Shown: in pieces, positions 23,271 through 34,011 of the stretch | Position numbering within the stretch: position 1 is the stretch's first letter | Layout: each line of letters starts with the position of its first letter | Assembly: GCA_032433595.1 (NCBI GenBank) | Contig: JASWJB010000088.1 | Span: 62,001-126,000, forward strand | Source: Conoideocrella luteorostrata | Taxonomy: Eukaryota > Ascomycota > Sordariomycetes > Hypocreales > Clavicipitaceae | Length of the DNA stretch: 64,000 bases | Direction: 5' to 3' | Position numbers and translations under genes: made by a program | The notes under the pieces: model-generated | Seen by the model: the letters and a program-made list of their open reading frames with translations, nothing else | What the model was told of the DNA's origin: nothing | Database searches by the model: none

Positions 23271-24085
23271 ATGACGGGCCGTGGTGGTGGCGGCGGTCGC
23301 CGTGTCTTGCTCCCTCCCATGTGAGTCCCTCTGCATCTACCCCGCCTATCTTTGTTAAATGCCGGACGAAAATGCTGACTTGCGCAGTAACATGATATTT
23401 AAACTGCTTCAATCTGTAAGTCGGATTGGCTCGAACATTGGTCCTTCACACCGCGCGACGACTTTTTTTTTTTTTTTGCCGAGATCTATTGAAAGGTTGT
23501 GTGCACACGGGGCGAGTGGTGGCAGACAAGCTTGCCCTGTTGGTGAGCGGTTGAAGCTATGCGATTTTTCGTGCCATCCTCCATTCATCTAGTATAGGAG
23601 CCGATTATGAGGTGCCATTTATTGACATACCTTGTTTCGATAACTGCTACTGCTCTCCAACCGGCGCAACCATTCGCTAGTTTCGTTCGCCATACGAGAG
23701 CTTGGAAGCTATATTGCAGTATTCACATATACAAGATAGATTACTAACAAGAGTAGAACGCTACCGTCAGTATCTGGCTATACGAGCAGCTCTCAATCCG
23801 AATTGAAGGCAAGATTAGAGTAAGCTAAGCAAATAGACGCCTACACTGCAATAAGCATGTCTAACTGATGCTTAGGGCTTCGACGAATTCATGAACCTCG
23901 TTATCGACGATGCTGTAGAAGTTGCCCAGGTTACCAAAAACAATGACAAGGAGAGCAGAAGGCAACTCGGTACGCGTCTCACTACGACTATCAATACAAA
24001 CGTGATCCAGACACTAATTCACGGTGTAGGCCAGATCCTCCTAAAGGGAGACAACGTGTCATTGATCCAGAACTTGTCAAGCTAG
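23271..24085 (+). CDS. SME1: Small nuclear ribonucleoprotein SmE
   Basis: Five exons: 23271-23320, 23388-23415, 23757-23819, 23876-23969 and 24030-24085, giving 96 residues. All junctions are GT..AG and keep phase. The product starts [20 protein letters not shown] and contains the Sm1 motif around [33 protein letters not shown], and the Sm2 motif [17 protein letters not shown]. This is the E subunit of the heptameric Sm ring on U1, U2, U4 and U5 snRNAs, so it acts in pre-mRNA splicing in the nucleus. Intron 2 is long for the window (341 bp) and contains a T run. The length matches other SmE proteins. Certain as a family member. Confidence 0.95.
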
Positions 24086-25353
24086 ACTTCGAGCCAGCAT
24101 ACTTCAAAATAAGCGGATTCGATCGTCATAAAAATGAAACGAGTCGAGCCGGTGACGAGCTTTGGCGATCGAGGCGCTCGGAAATTTGCAACGAGGGAAA
24201 CAGAATGGGTTGGTAGTTTCGGATGGCGTTAATGTTATCCCCAAACAGGGGAATCTTTGGTCGTTCTTGAGGCGCTATTTATTATCGTTTCGGGTGGGGT
24301 GGTGCGCCTGTTTGTTATAGACTAGGCCTGTTGAAGCAAATAAAGTCTACAGACAACGTTCGACTCTACGTGCGATGCGTGAACCAGAAATCCCATCAGG
24401 TGGGGATCAGATGTGTGCCACCAAAACGTCATGCTTCTGTTCATGACACGTAGCCCCCCGCGTCTGACATTGCTGATTTTGGTGGCGCGGCGCGGCGCAG
24501 CTTCGCGGTACAGGAGAGAAGTGATATGTATAGGATTGAAACAAGTCGAGTTGCTGTCAATACTTTGCCCCACGAAATTTTCACGTCTCCTATTCTCCTA
24601 GAGAGTAACTTTGGTCAATATCAGTCAACTTGTAAATTTTGAGCACTTAAGATAACGCGATGCAGGAAGTCGCGACTTCACGCCGTTGTTTGCTGATAGC
24701 CCCGGAAGCCCGTCCTTCCACGAATGACCCATTCCTCCCAGGCAAGTCATTGCATCTCGCTGTAGTTCCAAATAAAATCGCCTCCAACTAAACTTCGAGT
24801 AGTGAGGTTGATAACAATAACAGAGCAGACCCAAGGCAGCTGGTCACATCTGTAAATATTGGCTCTTCCGCAACAGGCTTGTCAACTGATGTCATGACTA
24901 CAAGGTACTTTCTTAAGGCCTTAGATGATCAGGATGAATGACCAGGGCAAGTTTTAGTATCACTAAGCAATAGCAGCAGTTCGACTTCATTACTGCTGAG
25001 AGCGCTCGCCATCAAGTATACCGGGAGCGGACGCAACCATACTCACATGTCAATAAAATGTAATAGTTTAGTATATTAGACTATAAACTAATATTTTAGT
25101 GTTTATTTGACGACCAGTATCCGAGTAAATGATATATTTAACTCCCAATCAAGTATTGTCGACGTTAAACCAAAATCAGCATTGCGTTTAGGGTAGCTTC
25201 GTTAGACGTAGACTTACACTGATTGGCCGGCGGAATGACGACCAGTCCCACTTCACTGATTCAACGAACTCCCATCGCCGGTCACTCCGCGGCCCAAGCT
25301 GCGATATCATCACAGTTGACCTTATCAGCAGAGAGTGCAAATAAGGCGCTGAA
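24086..25353. other. Intergenic between SmE and MDM10
   Basis: Contains an AT-rich patch near 25055-25140 and no supported gene. The 3' region of SmE and the promoter of MDM10 must lie here. Confidence 0.6.
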
Positions 25354-26764
25354 ATGCGCGAGTTTATGGACTATGTCCACAGCGCTTTCTACGAGGCCAC
25401 CGGCTGGAGTCGTGATAACTCGTATGCCGCGCTAAACGGCACTTCTGATGGTACGTCCGCCATGTCGCAAGCCGAACTCATGCTCTCTCCTCCCATTGAT
25501 CGATCTGAAGCGGTACTAACATCAGCCCCTTCTCGCTCTAGCACTTCTGAACTTTCAGACTCCTCGAGGACTTCGATTGACGCTCTCTTCCCTCGCAAGC
25601 GCTAACTTCGCGACATCATACCAGCTTGGCTCGGTTGGTGTTGTTGACGGCTCGATATCGTATCTGTTCTCCTCCGTCCCCTTGCGCATTCACCTCACGC
25701 CGCAATCCGAGAATGTACCTCTTCCCGAATTGCTGCGATCATATCGACCCCTGACTCCATTGTCACAACGAATTGAGAAATCGTCCCCGCCTTTAGCCAA
25801 TAGCGCCTCAACACCGTCTCTGCTTTACGGCAGATTATACCTCCCGCAATCACAGCTCGAAGCACTGGTTGTCAAAAGAATCACCCCGGCACTGCAGCTG
25901 CAACTCAGTGCAGTGTCGGCGCAGTATCTCCGAGACGGCGGCACGATCCTCGGCCTGGCGCAATATGACGTTGGTAATTATGCCTTCGAGGGCCTGGCCT
26001 CCTCCGACGGCGGGTTACTCGGTCTTCGAGGCATCTATAACTTCGGCGGCGACGCAAAAAGCTCGGCAACATCAGCGACGGATCGGGGCAATGGACATGG
26101 AGAAAGGGAGCGCATATACGGACGATTTAGCACCGGCGGAGAAATATACTACGGTACCTTGAACAAGTCTGGTGGCATCAGTTTGGGCGGTCGATTCGCG
26201 ACACTGCCTGCTCATAATGGGACGCCGTTATCAGCAACGTTGACGATGACGCCCCTGATGGGAAGCATAGCTGCTAGTTACGCCGTTGTGGCGGGCAAGC
26301 ATTGCAGCTTGGCGACGCGCATGGAGTTTAACGTGTTCAGCTACGAGAGCGCATGGGCTGTGGGCATGGAGCTGTGGAGGAAGCCGCTGCGGCGACTGAA
26401 GGTAGAAGATGGATCGTCCAAGCTGTGGAGGCCAGCCCGTGAGAGAAGTTTCCAGGAGAAGCTGGAATGGAGATTAGACGAGCAAAAGCTGGTGACAGTG
26501 CCGGCACCATCAGCCCTTCCTCCACTTCCTCCACAGCCAGTACAGCCTGAGCCAGAAAAGATACTGTCGCTTTCCAAGTCGAGAGCCGATAGTGAAGAGT
26601 ATGCCGGGGTGTTAAAGGCTCGACTGGACCAGAATATGAGGATAGGCATCCTTTGGGAAGGTCGGGTCAAGTCACTGCTGTTCAGTTTGGGAAGCGGGAT
26701 TGATTTGAAAAAGTTGGATAAACCGTTTCGGACGTTAGGGCTGGAGATTCAGTTCTCGTCATGA
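25354..26764 (+). CDS. MDM10: Mitochondrial distribution and morphology protein 10 (ERMES/SAM subunit)
   Basis: Two exons: 25354-25450 and 25542-26764 (intron 25451-25541, GTACGT.., branch TACTAAC, CTCTAG), 439 residues. It starts MREFMDYVHSAFYEATGW, the family N-terminus, and the spliced join gives NGTSDALLNFQTPRGLRLTL. This is followed by ATSYQLGSVGVVDGSISYL, which is diagnostic for Mdm10. Mdm10 is a beta-barrel of the mitochondrial outer membrane. It belongs to the ER-mitochondria encounter structure, which tethers the two membranes for lipid exchange, and to the SAM complex for barrel assembly. The C-terminus ends LEIQFSS, with the alternating pattern of a barrel sorting signal. A Pro-rich loop lies near residues 315-330. 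Length is usual for filamentous fungi. Confidence 0.95.
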
Positions 26765-29700
26765 TGAGCGGGGAGTCGAGACTTCTGACGGTGTGTTGCG
26801 AACCCTGCTCGGTATATAGAGGCCGGCATTTGGCCACGAATGTATGAATATCTAGAATTAATCATTGTATGATAATAGCGAGAACCTGTTGCCGACCTTT
26901 TGTGTTCAATACGTGTACATGTGTTGCATAAGCTAGCTTAGCTGGCACTTACCGTAAGCGATTGGCAACGCACCGGCCCCGACGGGAACCGGTGAGAATA
27001 CACTAAGACGTACGAGTGTTTTACGTTATGTAGTAAATGGGATTTCCCCTTGTAAATTAACATTGTAGTACTAGATGCTAGGTATTACCCCCTAGCTGGT
27101 GGATAATAGTAATAATAATACATGTACTTGTGTTTGTATGTATTCTTACTGCTGGGCTGTGTGGGGTAGGCTCTTTCGTGAAAGATTGCATAAACTGTGA
27201 GCTATACAACGATACAATGGCATAATGTCACTCTCCTTTTGGCTTGCTCCTTAGAGATATGACGGATCACGTATCTATTGTCTGCGGTTTAGAGTGGGCC
27301 ATGCTATGGCTCACTCACGGAAGTTTTCCTCCTCTCCTTCGTGATCGCTTGTTAGGCGAACCCCAATTACGGTATAATGTGATGTACAGGTACGAGCGAC
27401 GTAGAATACACCCCTGGTGCAACGTAACTCCTCATTCTGCCGTGAGCCGCGCATCCGGGCAGGGTCGTCCTCTGCGGCATCGAAAATCGACTTGTCATTA
27501 AGAACAAGACGGGTCATTCGCTACACATCGAAAAAAGGCATCGAACTCTGGATAAATCAGCAACTGTCGGCTACTAGTGCAGATAAAACAGTGGCAGTAT
27601 CATTTGTATCTATGCGACGGGCAATGGACTACATCGTCAGAGCTAGGTCGAGAAAGGACAGAGGTGGAGCCACATCTCAATTTAGGAAGTTTTAGCCAAA
27701 AGGTCAGTAAAGAAAGAAAGCTGGTCTTGTGTGATCACACTTCAAACGGTTCAATATTCGGTTCTTTTGTGGCGGTTGTGCTAGTACGCTAGAACGCCTC
27801 AAACGGTTGCTATGCATGGCTGCTACGCAGCATACCTTGCCGCGGATGCACAAACAAATATGCCGCTCACCCATGAATATTTTCCGGGTAGAGAAAGCCT
27901 CTGGCAAAGCGTTCACTTTGTACGACGGGTTTCATGGAAAGAGTCCACGTGTGTGTACTCCCTGATGACGCTGGCCGGGGGGGCGGTGGCATTCACACTA
28001 GTTCTCCGTACGTCGGATGATTGTGCAGGTATTACATGACAGACGCATGCAACGCCTCTGTCGCGGTTGATGGTGTGGTCAGGCGTCAGAAACTTGCAGC
28101 TAGTCAGGTGCATCCTCGGAATGTCTTGTTGTGATTTATGATTCCAACCACTTATCCGCTTGTGCGTGGTGATACATCCGTGTGGTCTAATCATGGACAC
28201 TACATGTGTGCACAAAAAGGCAATACCTTGTCCCCAAATTTGCCTAATAGACTGATCTGCTTGGTGTATAATATGGCCAACAACGGATCCTTCCACGACT
28301 TGTAGTGCCGCTGTAGCCGATTATATGGATTATCAGATCCTCCGGAAGCCTTGGCGAACCGTGAGAACATGTTCGAAAGATGGGAAAATGTGGCTAGGGT
28401 CAGGGTCTATTGCTGGTTTGTTGCGGAGTACTCCGTACTTCGTACAGTTTTTGTCCGGACTCAATTGATGTCGATGTTAAATGGATACACGGCTGCCGGG
28501 GCGCGTGGCGCTACAAGGGGTTTACAGAGTGGGGCGGTCGCTCTCCGCCGGATGAGTACCTTGATGGCCAGCCCTTGCCGCTTCCGTATGTGGCGCAACG
28601 CCAATCAGATGCCGTATATTTGAAGTGTCTCTGATGTCGCCCCGGAATCGAAAACTCTGACTTCGTTTGCAAAGGTCGTCCTAAGAATTTCTGGCATTGT
28701 AAGACAAGAAGGTAACTAACTACTCCGTATAGAGTACTCCGTACCTTTAAAAAGAGAGACAGCAACGCGACAGTGCATGTGTTACATGCAGGAATGCGCC
28801 CGTGCGCAGTCAATGGTATTTATTATTAGAAAACCCGTGAAAGCGTAACTGCGATTCTTTCATCTCTTTATGGTGAGAAGCAACAGATACTAGTACGCAT
28901 ACTTCAAAGGCCAAAATGGCGCAAAGTCCTTTTCTGATTGACTGAACTATTCGTTATTGCTTGTCTTTTAGTACACTGGAGGTGTGGCGCTTGTTGTATT
29001 AGTCCCAACTTGCAAAGTCGTTAGCAGGCAACGCAAGGTGGGCTTTGACCCTGTTAAAACTCAACTTGTCCATCAAGGTTCTCACGAGATCCGTGGTCGA
29101 ACATCCGCCCTTGGGTAGGCTAGACAGCCTAAGAACCGGAGTATCGGACTACCACGCTCGCATGCACTTGCCCGCCCCGTTCATCCGGATGCGGTCTTTC
29201 AGGCAGTCAATACCACTACCACCCCTACCCCCTTCTACAGCCCATTGTTGATACAAATCGTAACGAGTGGGAACAAAAAAAAAAGACATTCTCAGCACTC
29301 TCTCGGGTTAAGCGACACCACTCATCAATATCAACATCCCTCACTTACAGAACCAACAAGGGCAGCCAGTTCCTTGCTTGTGTGCGCTCAGCTACGAACG
29401 CCAAGTTTTTTTCCTTCGCTCATGTGAATCAGTCTCGCGGCAGCGTGAGAAGCCATTGACAGCCATTATTCGAATATATTTAACGCGTAGCCTTGTCGAG
29501 ATACTGACACAGTTGGTGCTCGTCTCGAATTGATCGGATTGAGAAGTAGTTCCGACGTTCATATCAATAACGCGCCGCAGAATATCACTCGCTGGGTCCG
29601 CCTCGTTTGCATAAGGCTATATTCTAAGGTTAATGGGAAGCGGTTTGGTAATCCACCAAACTTGGGCAATTTGCTTACTTCCCAGCGCCTCTTCAAAGCC

Positions 29701-30204
29701 ACGTTCGGCAACATTCTGCCGACTACTCCAATCAAGGCCGCTCGATATTGCCTAGACTTCAGAAATTCATCATTCCGCGTGGCCCATCCTATTTCAGACT
29801 GGGACCATATCCCTGCCTGCATTGGCCATCAAGGTGTTGTTCGCCTCAGCTGTTGTGGCCTGGTCTAACGCAGCTACGGCTGGACCGACGCCAGTATTTC
29901 ATCCAAACCCTTGATTCACAGCTATTAAGCCGGTTGATTTTATAAGACTGTGCTTTCCCTCACCACTTTTCTGCCTACGCAGCATTTTGTTGGATCAAAA
30001 TCGAAACGAAAGTCGTCGTGATCGTCATCATCGTCGTGGTTGTTCGTCGCGCTAAGTGGAAGCGGACGAATTTGAGAAAGACTTGGGTGTCTCGAGGTGT
30101 GGTGTGAAGAAGAAACAACAAGACCGCGACATCTTGCGGCTACCAGAAGCGTGGACTATCAAAATCAACACTCCTTCCCCAATAAACTCCAACATATATT
30201 CGTC
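26765..30204. other. Gene-poor stretch of 3.4 kb
   Basis: No frame here has family likeness. A plus-strand segment at about 28460-28630 reads coherently for some 55 codons (WIHGCRGAWRYKGF..) but has no defined ends or partner exons. Copies of a TACGGAGTACTCCGTA-type palindrome lie at 28423-28437 and 28722-28744. The right part is presumably the promoter of the ZIP transporter. Confidence 0.5.
28423..28437. repeat. Copy of dispersed CGGAGTACTCCG palindrome
   Basis: CGGAGTACTCCG (28424-28435) is a perfect 12-bp palindrome. Related half-copies follow at 28722-28729 and 28732-28744. Confidence 0.7.
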
Positions 30205-31323
30205 ATGGCGGAAGCCGAACCGATCAACTGCGATGGCGAGCCCGTTGACCTTGGCATGCGGGGTCTTCGCATTGCCTCCGTCTTCATCATCCTCGTCGCC
30301 TCCCTGGTGGGAGCTCTCACCCCTGTGCTATTGGCTCGACAGAGCAGAATGCACGTTCCCAAATTCACCTTCTTTGTCTGCAAATACATAGGTACAGGTG
30401 TCATCATAGCAACGGCGTGGATGCACCTGTTAGATCCGGCAATAGATCAACTCGGCGACGAGTGTGTCAAGAGTCGTTGGCTTGGAGATTACCCTTGGGC
30501 TCTTTGCATCGCCCTCATGACCGTCATGGTTATGTTCTTTGTAGAGCTGATGGTGTCTCGGTTTGACAATGATGAAGATACTCGCAGCCACCGCACCGGC
30601 TCCGACTCAAGCTCAGACCTGAATGAAGTCTTGGCGCTTAAGAGGCCAGCCAAGCAACCGAAGCAGAAGAGCGCCGATGTCGAACCAATACCCCATGACG
30701 TTGAGAACCAAGGAGCGATCCGTGGTCCCGACTCAGTTACAATCCCTGGTCGGCCTGACGATGTTAGCTATCCACCTGGTGGTGAGGATCATCTCGCACA
30801 CCGTAAGGACCACGAGGAAGGCGACTCGCACACTACGTTGTCGTCACAGCTAACTGCCATCTTTATTCTCGAGTTTGGTGTAGTGTTTCATAGTGTCTTC
30901 ATTGGCCTTACACTCGGTACTACTGGCTCAGACGAACTGAAGATTCTCCTTATCGTGTTGGTCTTCCACCAGATGTTCGAGGGTCTCGGTTTGGGATCTC
31001 GAATTGCCGTGGCTGACTGGCCGGCGAGCAAGCAATGGCTACCATATGCTTTGGCTATTGGCTTTGCGCTGTCCACTCCTGTCGGCGTTGCGGCCGGAAT
31101 TGGTGCCCAGCCTAAGAATGCGGCTACTCAGAAGCTTGTCAACGGCCTCTTTGACTCCATCTCTGCCGGTATTCTCATGTACACCGGTCTCGTGGAGCTG
31201 CTTGCACACGAGTTCATGTTCAACCCTCACATGCGACGTGCAAGTCTCAAGATTCAGCTGTTTGCATTCGGCTGTGTTACTTTCGGCGTGGCGATCATGG
31301 CGCTATTGGCTAAGTGGGCTTAA
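30205..31323 (+). CDS. ZIP-family zinc/iron transporter
   Basis: One exon, 372 residues from the ATG at 30205 (MAEAEPINCDGEPVDLGMRG). An in-frame ATG at 30097 would add 36 residues unlike the family, so I reject it. Eight membrane segments are visible. The first is near residues 20-40 (LRIASVFIILVASLVGAL). After the third comes a long cytosolic loop with Asp/Ser runs and a His-rich patch (HLAHRKDHEEGDSH), as in fungal Zrt transporters. The metal-path motifs are FGVVFHSVFIGL in TM4 and VFHQMFEGLGLG in TM5. The C-terminus ends MALLAKWA, typical of Zrt1/Zrt2-like proteins. It imports zinc, possibly also iron, across the plasma membrane. No zinc-response element was looked for in detail. Confidence 0.93.
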   Translation: MAEAEPINCDGEPVDLGMRGLRIASVFIILVASLVGALTPVLLARQSRMHVPKFTFFVCKYIGTGVIIATAWMHLLDPAIDQLGDECVKSRWLGDYPWALCIALMTVMVMFFVELMVSRFDNDEDTRSHRTGSDSSSDLNEVLALKRPAKQPKQKSADVEPIPHDVENQGAIRGPDSVTIPGRPDDVSYPPGGEDHLAHRKDHEEGDSHTTLSSQLTAIFILEFGVVFHSVFIGLTLGTTGSDELKILLIVLVFHQMFEGLGLGSRIAVADWPASKQWLPYALAIGFALSTPVGVAAGIGAQPKNAATQKLVNGLFDSISAGILMYTGLVELLAHEFMFNPHMRRASLKIQLFAFGCVTFGVAIMALLAKWA

Positions 31324-32037
31324 GCGTCAATAAATGGAGGATTGTGGACAAGGAACTCGCATTGCTTATATTGGTACAAAAGGATGTTATTTGGGGATAA
31401 TGTGTACTTAATTTCAGTGAACCAAAGTTGGAGGAAATGCAATGCAGTAGCGACGATTGACTGCGTTACTGCGTTAGCGAATAGATGATGCTGCATAGTC
31501 ACACATGGTCTGTGTGGCCGTAGTGAAATGATATAAAAATTGCAATACCGGGCCTACGGGCAGCATTTGGAGAGTCATATCGGTCATCCCGTAACATTGT
31601 GCGTATTGTTGTAGAATTGAGGGCCATTCATTCAGATAACCTGTGATGTTTGCGTATTCGGTTTTGCTAAATAATGTACTCCTTTCTCCTCAGCCGTCGC
31701 GATCATTCAGCTTCATATTGCTCCAACAGGGCAGTCTGAACATACAGTACGGAGTACTCCGTAGACAGCCTCCACTTATTCGACATGCCCCACATGCCCC
31801 ACGACACAGTGTGTCCGTCCATTTTACTTCTTCGCACTGTCTCATGCACTATCCTTAGTCATCTTCCGGCTCGACTCCACTAGGGCCTTCAAACCCTAAA
31901 GGCGTAGCGGCAGTCCGAAAAGTTCACCATCAGCTAGTCAGCGTTCACCAGATTTGACACGGCACCTCACGCTTCGACGATCCTGCACCCAACGCAACTT
32001 CTCACGACTATCCTATCCATTTCCCAATACCGTAAAA
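31324..32037. other. Intergenic between ZIP transporter and RPS19
   Basis: Holds a perfect TACGGAGTACTCCGTA palindrome at 31748-31763. The right part, with a pyrimidine-rich leader, should be the RPS19 promoter. No gene seen. Confidence 0.6.
31748..31763. repeat. Perfect copy of dispersed TACGGAGTACTCCGTA palindrome
   Basis: A 16-bp perfect palindrome; other full or half copies occur at 28423, 28722, 41768, 47980, 48705, 49972, 59779 and 60041, none inside a protein-coding exon I trust. Confidence 0.8.
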
Positions 32038-33030
32038 ATGGCTGGCGGAGTCACTGTTCGCGATGTCGATGTAGGTTCTCCCCGAATTGTACTACCCATA
32101 ATGCGATGAGAGCAGAATCGAAAAGAAAGAAAGAAAGAAAGAAAACGAAAGCACAAGTCGTCAGTCTTGTGGCGCGCTCTGCGCGACTCTTTTTCTCACT
32201 CCCACTACGACACTGTGTCCCTCGCGACTTGAAACCCTACAAACACCAAGATGGAAAGGGGACCTCGAAAGCGAATTTCTACGACGAACAATGGATGGCA
32301 ACGACCCCGCACGTTGGAATTCGAATACGCCTGATATCCATATATTCGTGAACAACGTACGGCGGTTTTTGTATGCCCTTGCACAGCCCTGCAGGGCTGA
32401 CTGTCTGTCCATCCATTGGGGCTAGTAGATTCGAGAAGAGGTCCACGGCACGATTGGCAATTTGAGGAGCAGGCGCGAGGGAGTCGAAAGACTTCTGAAG
32501 ACGGAATCATGCTAATGGGTTTGTTTGTCACCAGGCGCAAAAGTTCATCGACTCCTATGCTGCGTTCTTGAAGCGTCAGGGCAAGCTGCCCATCCCCGGT
32601 ATGTCAAAATCGATCCAGTCGCCTCGACTCCTTAACTTGACGCAACAACCGTCTAACAAATGTCTTCGCAGGTTGGGTCGATACCGTCAAGACCGGTCCA
32701 GCCAAGGAGCTGCCCCCCCAGAACATTGACTGGTTCTACGTCCGCGCCGCCTCTGTCGCCCGCCACGTCTACCTCCGCAAGACTGTCGGTGTCGGCCGTC
32801 TCCGCAAGGTCCACGGCACTGCCAAGAACCGTGGTGCCCGTCCCTCACGACACGTCGACGCCTCTGGTTCCGTTGACCGCAAGGTCATGCAAGCCCTTGA
32901 AAAGATTGGTGTCCTCGAGCACGACGAGGAGAAGGGTGGCCGCCGCATCACTCAGTCCGGCCAGCGTGATTTGGACCGTATTGCCCAGACCACCGCTGAG
33001 GCTGAGGAGGAGGATGAGGATGACGAGTAA
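32038..33030 (+). CDS. RPS19: 40S ribosomal protein S19
   Basis: Three exons: 32038-32070, about 32535-32598 and 32672-33030, giving about 151 residues. The product reads MAGGVTVRDVDAQKFIDSY, then LKRQGKLPIPGWVDTVKTG, then DWFYVRAASVARHVYLRK, and it keeps the conserved VGRLRKVHG and ASGSVDRKVMQALEKIG segments. Its C-terminal tail is acidic (AEAEEEDEDDE). eS19 is part of the small-subunit head and is needed for 18S rRNA maturation. Intron 1 is long (about 464 bp) and contains an AAAG microsatellite (near 32124-32143). The second is about 73 bp. The exon 2 left edge is uncertain by one base. Confidence 0.95.
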
Positions 33031-34011
33031 AAAATAAAAGTGGTTTTATGTGTGCCAAACAGCAACGGGGCTCTACATTAGCTTGACCATGGCTGAAAAA
33101 TGTAAACGTCTTTTAAAGGGTTAGGTTTTGTTCCCCTGCTCTTCAAAGTGGGAAATGGCATGGCATGGGGGCTTTGGGCGTCTTGGTTCTAGAATTTGAC
33201 GTGTATGAATGAGATTCCCCTGACTTGGGTCATTCGGTTTGATCAATGGGACCCGTCCGCTTTTGCCTTCCTGCCAGACCGTGATGTGCCTGCACTGTGA
33301 TGCACCTGTGACGTGACTGAGCAAATGAGCTCCTGCGTGTCGTGAGGTAGTAGAACTGGTTTGGTTTCCTCCCGCGGAACAGCTGTCGTGAAGTGAGTCG
33401 CGAGGTGCTCCACGGCTGAACCTCCAACCGCTCACCCCCCCAACAGCTGTTCAAGTCCGCCATCACCCATTGCGCCTGGTTATTCTCGATATACCTCGGC
33501 GGGCTCCTCACTCTCCCATTCTCTCACAACTGCTCGCAGTCACGAGCTGCGATGTGGCACTCGCAATGCTCATCCCTGCCCTCCTGCCGCTGCCGTGCGC
33601 GATGTGACCACTCCAGACTCTCCGTTTCCTTCGTCATCACGAAAATCACGTCGTAAGGCCACATCGCGAGCTGGAGTGAATACAAGACGCCCCTTTTTCT
33701 TCTCTTTTTTTCTTCTTCTGTCGTTTCTCAATCTCAACTGCCGGAAACTTGTGTTCTGCATTGTGGTTCCTGTCTCCTCAGCCTTTACAGGAAACCCCTT
33801 GTTGCGGATGCGATTTGCTACAACTCCGTGGTTTGTCTGGCTCGAGATAGGACAACTCCCATTGGACTCGCGATACCAGACATCTCATATGCTCGATCTC
33901 ATGCTCGCTGTTGCTCATCAAGCACGCCCATCTTGCAGTTCACTCTAATTTGCCAGCACTCTGCACTTTCTCTCCACCCAACATCCAAGTACACAAACAC
34001 ACACACAGCCA
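33031..34011. other. Intergenic, upstream region of deaminase-like gene
   Basis: Contains pyrimidine-rich tracts (33690-33720) and CA-repeat-like sequence just before the next start codon. The frames on both strands are short and unsupported. Confidence 0.6.

Noticed and set aside
30097..30204. Upstream in-frame ATG extending the ZIP transporter by 36 residues
   Set aside because: The extra residues are unlike ZIP N-termini, while the ATG at 30205 gives the family start directly.
32071..32534. Box C/D snoRNA in the RPS19 first intron
   Set aside because: A GCGATGA-like box and several CTGA boxes occur, but I could not place a terminal stem or a guide segment, so there is no support beyond short motif matches.
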